A stretch of 64,000 nt of DNA from Durusdinium trenchii (lineage: Eukaryota; Sar; Dinophyceae; Suessiales; Symbiodiniaceae). The notes beneath the pieces were generated by a model that made no database searches, was not told the DNA's origin, and was given only the letters and a program-made list of their open reading frames with translations. Of this stretch, positions 1 to 11,708 are shown piece by piece. Position 1 is the stretch's first letter. Each line of letters begins with the position of its first letter. Both the position numbers and the translations under genes were made by a program. The DNA lies in contig CAXAMN010029105.1 in assembly GCA_963970005.1 (NCBI GenBank), positions 477,770 through 541,769 of the forward strand, given 5' to 3'.

Positions 1-2065
1 TCAAACGAAGCAAAAATGAACTTCCGTTCCGGCGCCCGTTGGTCCAGAATCACCCACGAACGTCGGATCTCAGGTTCAAGACAAACGTGGTTCTCTTCTC
101 TTGGTTCTCAAGTCCAAGACAAGAAAGAATGGTGACATGGTTCTCTTGGTCTCTCAGTTCAAGTCTTGATGGTCAGGAAAGAATGGTGACATTTCCACAT
201 CTGACGATACGGGCCACGGGCTGCGCGCGGGATGAGTCTCAAGCTGCCCAACAGGTCCGCTTCTACGGTATGGTAAGATAAGATAAGGTAAGGTATTAGT
301 ATGGTACGGTATGTATGCATGTGTGTGTTTATGCATATCGTATCTGTTGCATATGGGTCATGAGTCATGAGTTCATCCCGTCCAGGTCAACCAGGAAAAT
401 CATGAAACTCGAAGAGAGCCAGCCAGGAGGCCACGGCCAAAGGCACAGCCGCATGCTCGCAAAACTGCAAGGGCAAGGCCACTGCCAGCACCGCTGCCCT
501 TGCGGACAGCGAAAAGGGGCCACCAACGGAGGCGACAGTGCCCAGGCCACCAGCTGGCAGCAAAGCAGTGAGAAGTGATGTCAAAGCAAAGCCTAGGAAT
601 CTGCTTCTGGGATTCCCTCTGGGAGACTTCGGAAATCCGGAGTGATAGGAGTGATGCTATTCTGAGTCTGAAATCAATCAAAACAAAAGTGCAACACCAC
701 ATGTTTAAGACCGCGCAACGTCCGAACTGGCCGTCAGGGCATCCAAAAATAAGGTGCATATTGTAGATTATAGATCTTCTCACGAAGCAGCAACACATTC
801 AGCATCTTCATCAAGGACAAACCGAAAGGCCTACGATTTCCCCGACATGCCCTCCAAGAATGGAAGGCACGTGCCGGTTCACCCCAGGCTGGTTGTTCCA
901 CCTGAACTCAATGGACTTGGTCGTTCACTCTGGTGGCATGGCGTTGATAATGTAGACTCTTAAATATGTATATATATAACTAAATAATAACCCCCGAACC
1001 CCCATATTATGAAGAGGTTTCTCAATCCACATGGGCAGGGTTATTGGTCAAAAGGCTACATCAATCTGTTTTGCTTTTTCAAGTCAAGCCGAGCAGCCCA
1101 GCAACACAGATCCTAAGATCTCTTCAAAGTCTTCGGTGAACGTTTCCCACAGCTTCAGAGGTGTCCAAGACTTGCTTTGCTGTCCACTGCACTGTGAGCG
1201 CGACTCGTCAGGCAAGCTGCCACCTGGAGAAAAGCCAATCATCAAAACACCATCGCCACCACCACCACCACCACCACCATCACTACTACTACCACTACGT
1301 AGTGGGACAACTCTCGGCATGATCCTCCTTATCGCTCATCACCGATCACCATCGTTCCAATGGGTAAAGTTGTTAGGAGAGCACTTAATACGACTTAAGA
1401 GGAGCAGCTTCATTCTACTCCGATAACTGAAGGACGAGCATCCCAGGGACGGTCCCACTTGGCCCAGCTGTGATGAGTCATGAGTCAAGTGATGTTCGAC
1501 GAAGCTGACCCTTCTTGTGCGCCAGCTTCTGCCAGTATAACAGCAAACATCCTGTACCATATTGCTGCGCAATGCAACCCAATTATGATGTGGGCAATTG
1601 TGGGACTTGTGATTTATAATTTGCTCTACCATGCTCTACCATGCTCTACCTATCTTCTATCGCATGTTCTGGAGCCCAAAGCATGTTTCCAGTTCGACCG
1701 AGTGGAAGAAACACTACAGGAAGGTGAGGCACCCACGGCTGTCACCCAGTAGGACCTTCTGGGAAGGGGAACCGGGGAGCAGTGGTGAATGGTGAATGAC
1801 GGTGATGACAAAGAACTGACAGCTGTGGATCATGTTTAATTAATTGTCTCCCTCTGGTTTATATCATGCAAAAGGGCCATATCATGTCACTTCACTTCAA
1901 CATGAGAAATCGTGGGTCCACGATGCATAATGTGGAGGTTGAGATCAGTGAAGAGAATGTGTTCTTGCTCTGAAGCAAATTCTTTTTCTGGATGCTACAT
2001 GTACGCGTTGAGAAGACATGTTTCATGTGTACGTGGCAAGTCCTCTATGAAACATCTAGCAGCTA
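1..2065. other. no gene recognised; simple repeats
   Basis: I see no convincing exon here. Open frames are short and of non-coding composition. The stretch contains a TAAGGTA/TATGGTA-like low-complexity patch near 270-310 and a CAC trinucleotide run near 1253-1280. A weak minus-strand frame ends with a stop near 1084, but it lacks a clear acceptor. Confidence 0.5.
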
Positions 2066-3512
2066 GCGATGGCCTCCAACCTAATGCGATGGCCTCCGCC
2101 TAGTAGCCATGGCCTCCACCTCATAGCGATGGCCTCCACCTGGTAGCGATGGCCTCCACCTAATGGCGATGGCCTCCACCTGGTAGCGATGGCCTCCACC
2201 TAATGGCGATGGCCTCCACCTAACAGCGATGGCCTCCACCTAATGGCGATGGCCTCCACCAGTAGCGATGGCCTCCAACCTAATAGCGATGGCCTCCACC
2301 TAATAGCGATGGCCTCCACCTAGTAGCGATGGCCTCCACCTAATAGCGATGGCCTCCACCTAATAGCGATGGCCTCCACCTATATAATAGCCATGGCCTC
2401 CACCTTGAATAGCGATATCCTCCACCTGGTGGCGATGGCCTCCACCTAGTAGCCATGGCGATGGCCTGCACCTAACAGCGATGGCCTCCACCTAATAGCG
2501 ATGGTCTCCAACCTAATAGCGATGGCCTCCACCTAATTAATGGCGATGGCCTCCACCTGGTAGCGATGGCCTCCACCTAATGGCGATGGGCTCCACCTAA
2601 CAGCGATGGCCTCCACCTAGTAGCGATGGCCTCCAACCTAATAGCGATGGCCTCCACCTAATTAATAGCGATGGCCTCCACCTAGTAGCCATGGCCTCCA
2701 CCTTATAGCGATGGCCTTCACCTGGTGGCGATGGCCTCCACCTAATGGCGATGGCCTCCACCTAGTAGCGATGGCCTCCACCTAGTAGCGATGGGCTCCA
2801 CCTAATAGCGATGGCCTCCACCTGGTAGCGATGGCCTCCACCTAATGAGATGGCCTCCACCTAACAGCGATAGCCTCCACCTAGTAGCGATGGCCTCCAA
2901 CCTAATAGCGATGGCCTCCACCTAGTAGCGATAGCGATGGCCTCCACCAGTAGCGATGGCCTCCAACCTAATAGCGATGGCCTCCACCTAATAGCAATGG
3001 CCTCCACCTAGTAGCGATGGCCTCCACCTAATAGCGATGGCCTCCACCTAATAGCAATGGCCTCCACCTATATAATAGCCATGGCCTCCACCTTGAATAG
3101 CGATATCCTCCACCTGGTGGCGATGGCCTCCACCTAATTTAATGGCGATGGCCTCCACCTAACAGCGATGGCCTCCACCTAGTAGCGATGGTCTCCAACC
3201 TAATAGCGATGGCCTCCACCTAATTAATTTCGATGGCCTCCACCTAGTAGCGATGGCCTCCAACCTAATAGCGATGGCCTCCACCTTATAGCGATGGCCT
3301 CCACCTAGTAGCCATGGCCTCCAACCTAATAGCGATGGCCTCCACCTGGTAGCGATGGCCTCCACCTAATGGCGATGGCCTCCACCTAGTAGCCATGGCC
3401 TCCACCTGGTAGCGATGGCCTCCACCTGGTAGCGATGGCCTCCACCTAATGGCCATGGCCTCCACCTTGAATAGCGATGGCCTCCACCTAATAGCGATGG
3501 CCTCCACCCAGT
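2066..3512 (+). repeat. 20-bp minisatellite, forward arm
   Basis: Tandem array of a roughly 20-bp unit with core GCGATGGCCTCCACCTA followed by a variable trinucleotide (ATA, GTA, ATG, ACA, TTA, GGT). By length it holds about 70 units. Units vary by single substitutions, by loss of one base (CCAACCTA) and by short expansions such as the TATATAATA linker. Because 20 is not a multiple of 3, the array reads through all three frames in turn and gives long spurious ORFs. The same core reappears inverted downstream and in a short array near 29.65 kb. Confidence 0.95.
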
Positions 3513-3555
3513 AGGGTCCTTCCTACTAATTAATATCAGGTGAAAGGTATTATGC
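3513..3555. other. inversion spacer between array arms
   Basis: A 43-bp AT-rich unique spacer separates the forward and reverse arms of the minisatellite. The change of orientation lies in real sequence, before the N gap, so it is not simply produced by the gap. It begins GTAGGGTCCTTCCTAC, which is itself partly palindromic. Confidence 0.8.
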
Positions 3556-4447
3556 TAGGTGGAGGCCATCGCTACTAGGTGGAGGCCATCGCNNNNNNNN
3601 NNNNNNNNNNNNNNNNNNNNNNNNNNNNNNNNNNNNNNNNNNNNNNNNNNNNNNNNNNNNNNNNNNNNNNNNNNNNNNNNNNNNNNNNNNNNTAGGTGGA
3701 GGCCATCGCTACTAGGTGGAGGCCATCGCTGTTAGGTGGAGGCCATCGCTGTTAGGTGGAGGCCATCGCCATTAGGTGGAGGCCATCGCTACCAGGTGGA
3801 GGCCATCGCCGCCATCGCTATAAGGTGGAGGCCATGGCTACTAGGTGGAGGCCATCGCCATTAGGTGGAGGCCATCGCTACCAGGTGGAGGCCATCGCTA
3901 TAAGGTGGAGGCCATGGCTACTAGGTGGAGGCCATCGCATTAGGTTGGAGGCCATCACTACTAGGTGGAGGCCATCGCTGTTAGGTGGAGGCCATCGCCA
4001 TTAGGTGGAGGCCATCGCTACTAGGTGGAGGCCATCGCTGTTAGGTGGAGGCCATGGCCATTAGGTGGAGGCCATCGCTACCAGGTGGAGGCCATCGCTA
4101 CCAGGTGGAGGCCATGGCTACTAGGTGGAGGCCATCGCCATTAGGTGGAGGCCATCGCTACCAGGTGGAGGCCATCGCTATAAGGTGGAGGCCATGGCTA
4201 CTAGGTGGAGGCCATGGCTACTAGGTGGTGGAGGCCATCGCTACTAGGTGGAGGCCATCGCTACTAGGTGGAGGCTATCTCCATTAGGTGGAGGCCATCG
4301 CTACCAGGTGGAGGCCATCGCTACCAGGTAGAGGCCATGGCTACTAGGTGGAGGCCATGGCTACTAGGTGGAGGCCATCGCCATTAGGTGGAGGCCATCG
4401 CTACCAGGTGGAGGCCATCGCTATAAGGTGGAGGCCATGGCTACTAT
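3556..4447 (-). repeat. 20-bp minisatellite, inverted arm
   Basis: Same unit as 2066-3512 but reverse-complemented (TAGGTGGAGGCCATCGC). It holds roughly 40 units by length and is interrupted by an N gap at 3593-3692. Occasional CCATGGC variants replace CCATCGC. Together with the first arm it forms a palindromic structure of about 2.4 kb. Confidence 0.95.
3593..3692. other. assembly gap (100 N)
   Basis: A run of exactly 100 N inside the inverted arm of the minisatellite. This is the conventional placeholder for unknown length, so the true array size is not known. Confidence 0.99.
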
Positions 4448-4477
4448 AGGAACAAGCACGCAGTGTTTTCCAATGAC

Positions 4478-4646
4478 CGTTCCTCCTCCCATTCTTCTTC
4501 TCCGGGTCACGTCCACCTCCGTCCACCACGGAGCCCGCTGCGATGCCCAGAAGCAGCGCAGCGCCACAGCGCAGGAGAGCCACACGAAGGCCCAAGACGC
4601 CCATGGTGAAGAGCAGGGAGTCGAGTCCAGCTGCTTGGGAGGAGAC
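4478..4646 (-). CDS. possible exon with a hydrophobic segment
   Basis: Minus-strand open stretch with an acceptor-like CAG before GTCTCC and a possible GTCATT donor after it. The translation contains a run of about 25 mostly hydrophobic residues (LLFTMGVLGLRVALLRCG, then AALLLGIAAGSVV) followed by a basic Arg/Lys tail (RDPEKKNGRR). It could be a membrane segment with a cytosolic tail, or, if translation starts at the ATG at 4604, a signal peptide. It lies downstream on the same strand as the calnexin-like exon at 6540-6629, an order that would suit calnexin (P-domain, then membrane anchor), but no link between them is shown. The next sequence downstream is the minisatellite, which would then be intronic. 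Confidence 0.3.
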
Positions 4647-5768
4647 CTGACTGAGAGCCTGATAAATTCTGAGATTAGTCACCAAATGCAAACAAAATAC
4701 TGGGTTTTCGTGCTCAGCTGCGTACAATGACAAGAAGGGAATGCAACCTGTTGAGGTGTGTAAAAAGAAACCAAACCCACATCCCCCGCATGTCGAAGCT
4801 TCGGCCCCTGGATGAGTGCAAATTGTGACCCCAAGCCGCATCATTGCCAATGGTTTGTAGGGGTATGGCCCATGGCTCCCAAAAAGGGTATCTCGGAAAA
4901 GGCATCGGAGGAACAATGATCATTTCATCAGCTACACCACACCTGTGGGTATGTCTATGAAAGTATATATTGATTCCTGGAGCCAAACCCACGACTTACG
5001 GATACTTACGGACATTAGAGGACTCGAGCTCTTCTCCTTTTTGAATGCAACTCGTCCTGTAGGCCAGTACGCCCAGCACGGACACCCCAACTATTTCTCG
5101 GTGCCCGCTGTCACCTAGTCCCAGCCCGACTGCCGGGCTGCTATGAAGGCAACCACTGCAGAGCAGGGGGCACCAGTGCGAAGGAGTGTGAGAGACATCG
5201 GGAGAGAAGAACAGCTGCAAAACGGGCTGAACAGCCCCACAAGAGCACCTGAGAAGAGTGCCACTGAACAGCAAGGCTGCGAAGGCTGCGAAGTCTAGTT
5301 GGGTTCCAGAAACATTGATCGAAACATGTTTCCACCGCCCCAGCCCCAGGCACTTAGCCCCATGTTACTTGCAATCCATCAACACTGATCAGCATTCATC
5401 CACCTTGGTCAACACAAGTATCCCCAAAGTTGCGACTATTTGCCACTTGCTGCATGCAGAGCCATAGATTGCCGAGGGCCAAGAAGGAAAAATGAGTGCC
5501 AGTGACACGATCCATGAAACTTGCTACCGGACTGCACACGTTAAGTTTCACTAGAGGTTCCAAGTTGGCGTCTAATTCCAGCTCAGCCATACCGACTGTG
5601 CAGGAAAATGTCGCCCAAAAAAGCAGTCGGGTGAGCCATCCATCCTCCTGACAATCCCCAAAAGGCTGAAGACATCTCAAAACATCTTTGAAACACCTGT
5701 TTGCAACCCCTTCCCACGTTTCAGGCCCCACAGCCTGTGACCGTTGGCCCGAACGGTCCGCTTGGCAG

Positions 5769-5857
5769 AAATCGCTGGAGCAGGTCATCAGAAAACAAAG
5801 ACTTCAGGGTGCCACTGCAAAGAAGGCCCAGGAGCAGCCAAGGGCTGGCCTCAGGAG
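5769..5857 (+). CDS. possible charged helical exon
   Basis: After the acceptor GCTTGGCAG the plus strand encodes a Lys/Arg/Gln-rich helical stretch (KSLEQVIRKQRLQG, then ATAKKAQEQPRAGLR) and meets a GTTTGT donor after 29 codons plus 2 nt. No family is recognised. No neighbouring plus exon could be joined, so it remains isolated. Confidence 0.3.
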
Positions 5858-6539
5858 GTTTGTGGATCACAAGCTAGTTCAACCTTTGGAGACTCAATGA
5901 TTCAATTGAATTGTCCAAAGCCCGCCCAGAAAGACTCCATCAATTCTGGATTCATCTCCGTTTCCGGTGATTGCTTTGGGCCTTCAACTCTGCACATGTG
6001 CTTTGTGCTGACCAAACACTGCCTTTTTGCCCAAGCTCGACCAGTTCGAGCTGAACATTCTGAACAAGACCTACCATCACCCGTTTTGCACCTCTTCTCT
6101 GAGCCTAGAACGATACGTCATGAACATGCAATGAAATGGTGGCATGTTGTGTTGGTTCGGCCTGCGAAAAGGCCCGGCGAGAGGAATGAAGTAATGGAAG
6201 GCACGCGGGACGAATCCTCAGGATCCCTCAGGACATACGTTCGACTTCTCTGCAGCACTTCCCCGTCTGAATTCGCGAGTCAGAGTTCACAGTGCTGTTC
6301 TCAGCCCCGGTCTTTCACGGGAAGAAAACCTGCTCTGACTTCTTAATTTTTAAAGTACGTTTACTGACGAAGAACGAAGACTAGGAGTTCTGCACCAACC
6401 ATGAGCGGAACCACTCCTCGTCCAAGCCCCATGGCACTTTTTTCCAAAAACCATGGCACACACGCCAAGGAGCATCCTCTAGGTTGTTCCAGAGCTCATC
6501 CACCCAAATCCACAGCACATGTGCCGAAAGGGACTGCAC

Positions 6540-6629
6540 TTTCGGCACCAGGGGCCGTTCCCAAGGACCATCCTCATCTTCATCCCAAGCGTCAGGCTTC
6601 CTAGGTGGACGAAAGACTGTGCCTTCGAC
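6540..6629 (-). CDS. calnexin/calreticulin-like P-domain exon (partial gene)
   Basis: A 90-bp minus-strand exon (30 codons, phase 0 at both ends) lies between a CAG acceptor and a GTGCAG donor. It contains KPDAWDEDEDGPWERPLVPK. The pattern P-x-x-W-D-E-x-x-D-G-x-W-E-x-P is the P-domain repeat of calnexin and calreticulin, the lectin chaperones of the endoplasmic reticulum. The following L-V-P also resembles the I-P-N or M-V-P that follows the repeat in calnexin. Without splicing the frame would run on to a stop at 6381, but that part is Trp-rich and looks like intron. The rest of the gene was not found; the hydrophobic exon at 4478-4646 could be its membrane anchor. Confidence 0.4.
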
Positions 6630-7577
6630 CTGGTTGCTCACCTACAAACCTCATAGCAAACGAGGTAGGGTGTGATATCAAAAGGTGTTATATAACTATT
6701 AGCATTGTTGTTCTTATTATTGTATACGCAGTGGCAAGGTCTGACGATTTGCTCACGTGTTGGAAGCTTTGTTTTTCAAGGTGACACCAGGGTGGTGCCA
6801 AGCCCATAGGACACAGCCAAAATTATGGGGAAAGGCTAAGCCAAAGTTTTGACCACCACAACTACTGTATGTACTTCATAAGTGTGCGTCAGAAATATAC
6901 AGGTCAAAGACATGTTAGTAGCTTGCATGCTTCAAAGCAACTAAAAGAGTGTCCGTTTGGTTTCCTGTTTTTGCCCTCTCTGCGATGTTGGTTGAACCAT
7001 AGTTCACATGTCGCTCTTACGCAATGCAGTCTCACCATGCGAGTCCGATCCAGGTCGATACTGTAGACCACCGCGTTACCACTGCGGGGGATTTCACCCT
7101 CACTCACCCCCAATCCAATCCCACCAGGATCTCCTCCCGGTCACATCATCTATAATTACTAATTACAGTACTCACACGAACGAAACCACCCCACCCCCCA
7201 GCCCAATTGCAAAGGAACAATTTTGGGTGGAATATCAGCCACGGGCCCAAAACAAGAATCTCCATGTCCTAGGGGGTCTTACCATTCAATTGGAATCAGT
7301 CGCTGACATCCAGGGACCTGAACCCATCTCGAGTCGAGCACCCGCAACCAGAAGGGGGGACACCGATGCTCCCTCGACCCTTGACAAGGTCGAACTGCAG
7401 GTGCCAAACATTGCCAAACCTCCCTGCCCACCCACAAGCTGCAATACTACTGATGACCTTCAGCCCCGGAAAACAAAAAAAAACACGAAAAACAAACAAA
7501 CTGGGAGTTGGACAATCCAAACCTCGCATCAAACCATCCATCATCTCACCTTCATCAAGAAGAGCTTCTGAGCGTTC

Positions 7578-7784
7578 ATGTCTGGCACCATCACCTTTGC
7601 TGCTTCCACTCGCCCACCTAGTGCCGCTGCCTTGGCACAGCAGCTGTCATGGCCCCAAGCAAGTCTCAAGGAGGCCCAAAGAATCGCCCCGAAAGCGCTG
7701 GCCCTCATGGCGCCAAAGCAGCGCTGCTTTGGCACTGGAAGAAAACAGTTCGGATCTTGGCAAACACCTTCTGAATCCTTCTGA
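7578..7784 (+). CDS. small hypothetical ORF or exon
   Basis: ATG-initiated plus-strand frame of 68 codons with third positions richer in G/C than the surrounding sequence in its first two thirds. The product is Ala-rich (ITFAAS, PPSAAALAQQLSW, KEAQRIAPKALALM). The last part (after about residue 50) looks non-coding, so a true exon may end earlier. No domain is recognised. This is weak evidence. Confidence 0.2.
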   Translation: MSGTITFAASTRPPSAAALAQQLSWPQASLKEAQRIAPKALALMAPKQRCFGTGRKQFGSWQTPSESF

Positions 7785-9339
7785 TGCCTTCTGTGAGGTT
7801 CTTTTCCTTTGGGCTTACCGTTGGGAATAACAAATAGAAAAGCTTGAGCCCCCTTCGCGGACGATTATATAGTTATGTATATACGAGTACCTTCATGTCC
7901 GCCTTCTTCGGGCGCCCGAATTGGACCTCCGAGCGGCTGACATTTGGTATCATGCACCACTCAAGTTACACATGGCAAGTCTTCAAGGTTGAGCACAATG
8001 ATTCATACCAGGACCCACGGTCGGGGTTATTTTTTGGGGGGACACCCCTCAAGCTCTAAGGCGATGATCAATGGAAGCCCTCTTAAGGGGGTCCTGATCA
8101 TGATTCTAGGTATTGGATGTGGTCAACTTTTGTTTTAGAATGGCTGCATTGATTCATGTCCTGATGAATGTCTAACAGCTGACTGTCAAAGTAGACTTGA
8201 GTCTGCAGATGGCAAAGCAACCAATATATTCAATAGATCCATCACCGAGTTGTTTTTGGGTCTCGGCACCGCATGTTTGGAGGTCTCAGTGGAAAGCGCG
8301 GTGTCGCTTCATTGAGAGCATTTAGCCACTCTCTGGTTATATACATGGTCACGCAGGATCCTAGATTCCTCGATGTTCCAAATCCTTATGAATCCAGCTG
8401 ATGTCACTGCTGTTGGGTTTGCAAGGGCTTGCAACACTTGAACTACTGTTACTCCCAAGCGCAGTCGATCAACCAGAGTGATAGTCCAATCCATGGAGTC
8501 CCATGCAAAAAAAAACATCGGTTGATGATGACCTAATTACTCCATCACATGTCAATGTTCAGAGGGTCATTCTTTCGCAGTTGCACATCAAGAAGAGTGC
8601 CAGATCGTGTCAAATCCCAAAAAGACCGGTGCAGTGGCCAGTTTGCCAGATCCGTCACGACCTACCTCCGTCGGATGCCGAACCTGTCCGACTCTGCACC
8701 TCGCCTTCCTCCCGCAGAGTCGCTTCCTGAAGGCGCCCGAGCCGTCGTGACAGGGGTGCCAACGAGCGATGGGCGAGAAACACTGATGGGCTGCACTCAC
8801 TCATATCTCTTTCATCTTTCAACCGCTTTGTAATAGGTGTGACCGTGTGACTGTCCATGAGGGGGGCATCAGGATCTCGGAGCGAAGATAGGGAGATGTC
8901 CAAACATTCTAACATCTGTAGGTCTTTGCTTTCATGTGGCCATGTCCAGTCTCAGGTTCACTCCTTGCATGGCAAAGGACCAGCGGGCTGGATGGATGTG
9001 TCCGATACGTGATCTACCCTACACTTCCCTACACTATACTGCTGGATTTACATTGGGCTCTTTGAGGTCCAGGTCATTGAACATCTCCACACTGCCGCAG
9101 CGCCCGCTTCAGAATCGCCCCACCACTCTGAACCCGCCCCCGTCGAAATCCGCAGGACCCATCTAGAGACTGGCCAATTCATGCTGAGGAAAGGTTCAAC
9201 TTCCACAGTTGGCCTGTCATGGCCTCTCCACTTGCACCAAAACACGGTGTCGAGACACGTCATATGTGTGATCACAATATCAACATATTGTCACTTTCAG
9301 AACCCAAAGTTGCTGAAGGTTCCCTGTCTTTCTTATGTT

Positions 9340-9690
9340 TTTTTTAGTTAGGAAATTTCTCCAAACCCGAGGCCTGAGTTCGGAAACATCTCCAAACGCA
9401 GTGACTGAATTTTGGGAAATCCCGAGTTTGGAGAATTATCGAAAACTTATCGCCAGTGACACTAACAATGTGTTGGCAAAGTTTTATCTATCAATCCTTC
9501 TCTTGAAGCTTGGAGGGCCCCCCAAACACACAGTGACTGACTCTTCAAACATCCTGAGTTTGGAGAATTTAGCTTGAAGGACTCTCCGAACTCAGTGGCT
9601 CAGTTGGGAGATGTTGGGAGAATTCCTGGTTGAGTGCATTTTGAATTAGATAACTCTCCAAACTCAGGTTTTCCTCAACTCAGCCATAGG
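9340..9690. repeat. degenerate TCTCCAAACTCAG / CTGAGTTTGGAGA repeat
   Basis: About 350 bp built of decayed copies of TCTCCAAACTCAG and its reverse complement CTGAGTTTGGAGA, interspersed with AGTGACTGA. Examples are GAGTTTGGAGAATT near 9423 and 9548, and CTCTCCAAACTCAGG near 9654. Both orientations are mixed, so the strand could fold on itself. It resembles an old, diverged array or fold-back element. Confidence 0.6.
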
Positions 9691-10128
9691 GTTTCAAGAC
9701 TTTGAGCGTAAAACTCAAGAATTCCCCAACTCAGCCAGGCAGCCACCGAGATTGAAGATGTTTCTAAATTTATTATGTAAATTCCAATTGTGTTGTCATT
9801 CAATCTCCAAGCTTGTTGACGGACTAGGACCACACACACATATATATATAATATATGATTCTTCCGGTTGCCATCGGTGACAAGCACAAGGCCCACAAGG
9901 CAGGCTCCAATTAGCCCAAACCCAGGTAGTATAAAGTTTTAGCACTGTTTATCTTTATTGTTCGATGGGCAGAACACTCCAAAACACTGGCACGTGTTTG
10001 TGCATGTTCCAGTGCTTCCGAGGGGAACCGCGCAGGTGAACATGATGGCCAAAGAATGGTCATTAAATATATTAAACAAACAGCAACAAGTGCAAATAAG
10101 TGTCCAAGGGCCATAAGGTCTCCCTAGA

Positions 10129-10312
10129 TCTATGTCTGTATGTATGGGCGCATATGTGTCTGTGTGTATGCATGTATGTGTGAATGTATGTGTGTGTGTG
10201 TCTGTCTGCATGTGTGCATGTATGTATGTATGCATGTATGCATGTATGTCATCTATGTATGGTATGTACGGTATGTATACTGTATTGTATTGTATGTGTG
10301 GTATGCATGCAA
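10129..10312 (+). repeat. TGTATG/TGCATG microsatellite
   Basis: Low-complexity run of TGTATG, TGTGTG and TGCATG units. It generates artificial Met/Cys/Val-rich open frames that are not genes. Confidence 0.9.
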
Positions 10313-10912
10313 AGCCACAGAAACAACTGTTATAGAAATACAGCACATAGAAAGTAATAGAAATACTGCTAGGAATACTTTATGTTATTGATTGTTTTTG
10401 CTTATGTTATTGCTTGCCCTTAGAAACACCCCGACCCAGCCCAAAACGACCATCCCTGCCCAACACGATCCGCACCAGATCCGAGAGCGAGGGTGATCGG
10501 CTTCGGCTTCGGCTTCGCTCCTGCGTTTTGGGACCAGTTCCGCCGTCGAAACGAGTCCAAGTCCAAATTCAGTCAAATGATTTCAAGTGATTCGTCGTTT
10601 CCAACGGACCACGGCACGGCAAACATGAAATAATTCCATGTCTTTTTTGGGTTTGGTGTCGCGCGGTGCCGTCCTTCCATCACGTTTGGAAGTCTAAAGA
10701 AACACGTGGAACCCACCTGGAAGCCACTTGAAGAAGAACCAAAACGTGTCATAGTGTGCCCCACACCAACGGAGTTTCCATTCCCAACCTAGACTAGACA
10801 AGCTTCCTAGACACAAATCCGGCCATGCACCCCGAATAACAGGGACGATTAGTGGGGGGGCCAATCCATAGCAATCCATGGGTTTGCCAGGGGTGTGGTA
10901 TTCACCGGCCAC

Positions 10913-10950
10913 CTGCCACATCTCCTTCTCCTTCGCCTCTTCCTCAGCCT
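10913..10950 (-). CDS. possible small Glu-rich exon
   Basis: A 38-bp minus-strand exon candidate between a TTCAG acceptor and a GTGGCC donor, encoding AEEEAKEKEMWQ. The charged helical composition matches the exon chain upstream (11613-32976). Its entry phase (one base carried in) does not fit directly after the exon at 11613-11708, so at least one further exon would be needed. Confidence 0.3.
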
Positions 10951-11103
10951 CTGAAGGCTTCATCGTAGCGCGTGCAGCGCTGGTTGGACGAATTGATCAT
11001 GTTGTTTGAGTAACCATAAGCCAGCTACCATCAGCTGCCTATGACTTGCCTGAGAGTTTGAGTGGAGTGGATCGGGCCAAGTGATTTATCTCTCTTTCTT
11101 CCT

Positions 11104-11106
11104 TGC

Positions 11107-11137
<31 letters not shown>

Positions 11138-11146
11138 GTCTCTATC
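11104..11146 (+). repeat. CT dinucleotide microsatellite
   Basis: Nearly pure (CT)n run of about 40 bp. Confidence 0.9.
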
Positions 11147-11612
11147 CCTATCTGTATGCCTCTTCTCCTCCAGGGCACAAATCCCACCATCCAAAATCAG
11201 GGCAAAGCTGAGGAATCACGGATTGAAACCATGCTAGCTAGAGATTGCTAAGAAGTGGGTATTGCCACATAAAATAACAGTACAACGTAAGGACCTCCAA
11301 GTGGTGCCAATTGTATATGTCCTTCGGCTTGGGATTTGTATTTTAAAGAGCTGACTACTACTGGGCTTTACGTCTAAATAGCTGGATCCGAACGATACGA
11401 GAGTTTGCTTGGAGCTTTCGGCCGGTGGCACACGGGAATAGCAAGACTTCACCACCCCGAATTCTGGAAGTGAAGAGGGTGATTGGACGTGGATGTCATT
11501 CCAAGCATCGCAGCCTCTCATCCAGACTCCAAAACCAAGACTCGCGAGGATTCCATGCCCGCCACCGTCCAGCCCAGCCCCGCCAACCAGAAAAACACTT
11601 GCTGCGCCCCAC

Positions 11613-11708
11613 ATGCCTCGCCTGGCGAGCCTGTTCCGAGGCCGCCTTCTCGGCCTCTCGACGGAGCTGAGCGTCCTTCTCCTCCTGCAAACGCCATTGC
11701 TCCATCTC
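11613..11708 (-). CDS. coiled-coil exon
   Basis: A 96-bp exon, 32 codons, phase 0 at both ends. The acceptor is CTTGGCCCAG and the donor GTGGGG. It encodes EMEQWRLQEEKDAQLRREAE followed by KAASEQARQARH, a clear amphipathic charged helix with high third-position G/C. This is the most convincing single exon of the minus-strand chain. Confidence 0.55.

Larger units (their letters stand above)
7785..10912. other. no gene recognised; repeats only
   Basis: I find no exon with a supported frame and splice sites. The stretch contains the TCTCCAAACTCAG repeat region (9340-9690) and the TGTATG microsatellite (10129-10312). The rest is unique non-coding-looking sequence. Confidence 0.45.

Noticed and set aside
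3159..4004. Long open frames over the minisatellite (repeating MEAIAIRWRPSLLGGGH)
   Set aside because: They follow from a 20-bp unit lacking stops in some frames. The frame rotates with each unit and there is no start context or splice context.
10132..10391. Met/Cys/Val-rich ORFs
   Set aside because: Direct translation of a TGTATG microsatellite.
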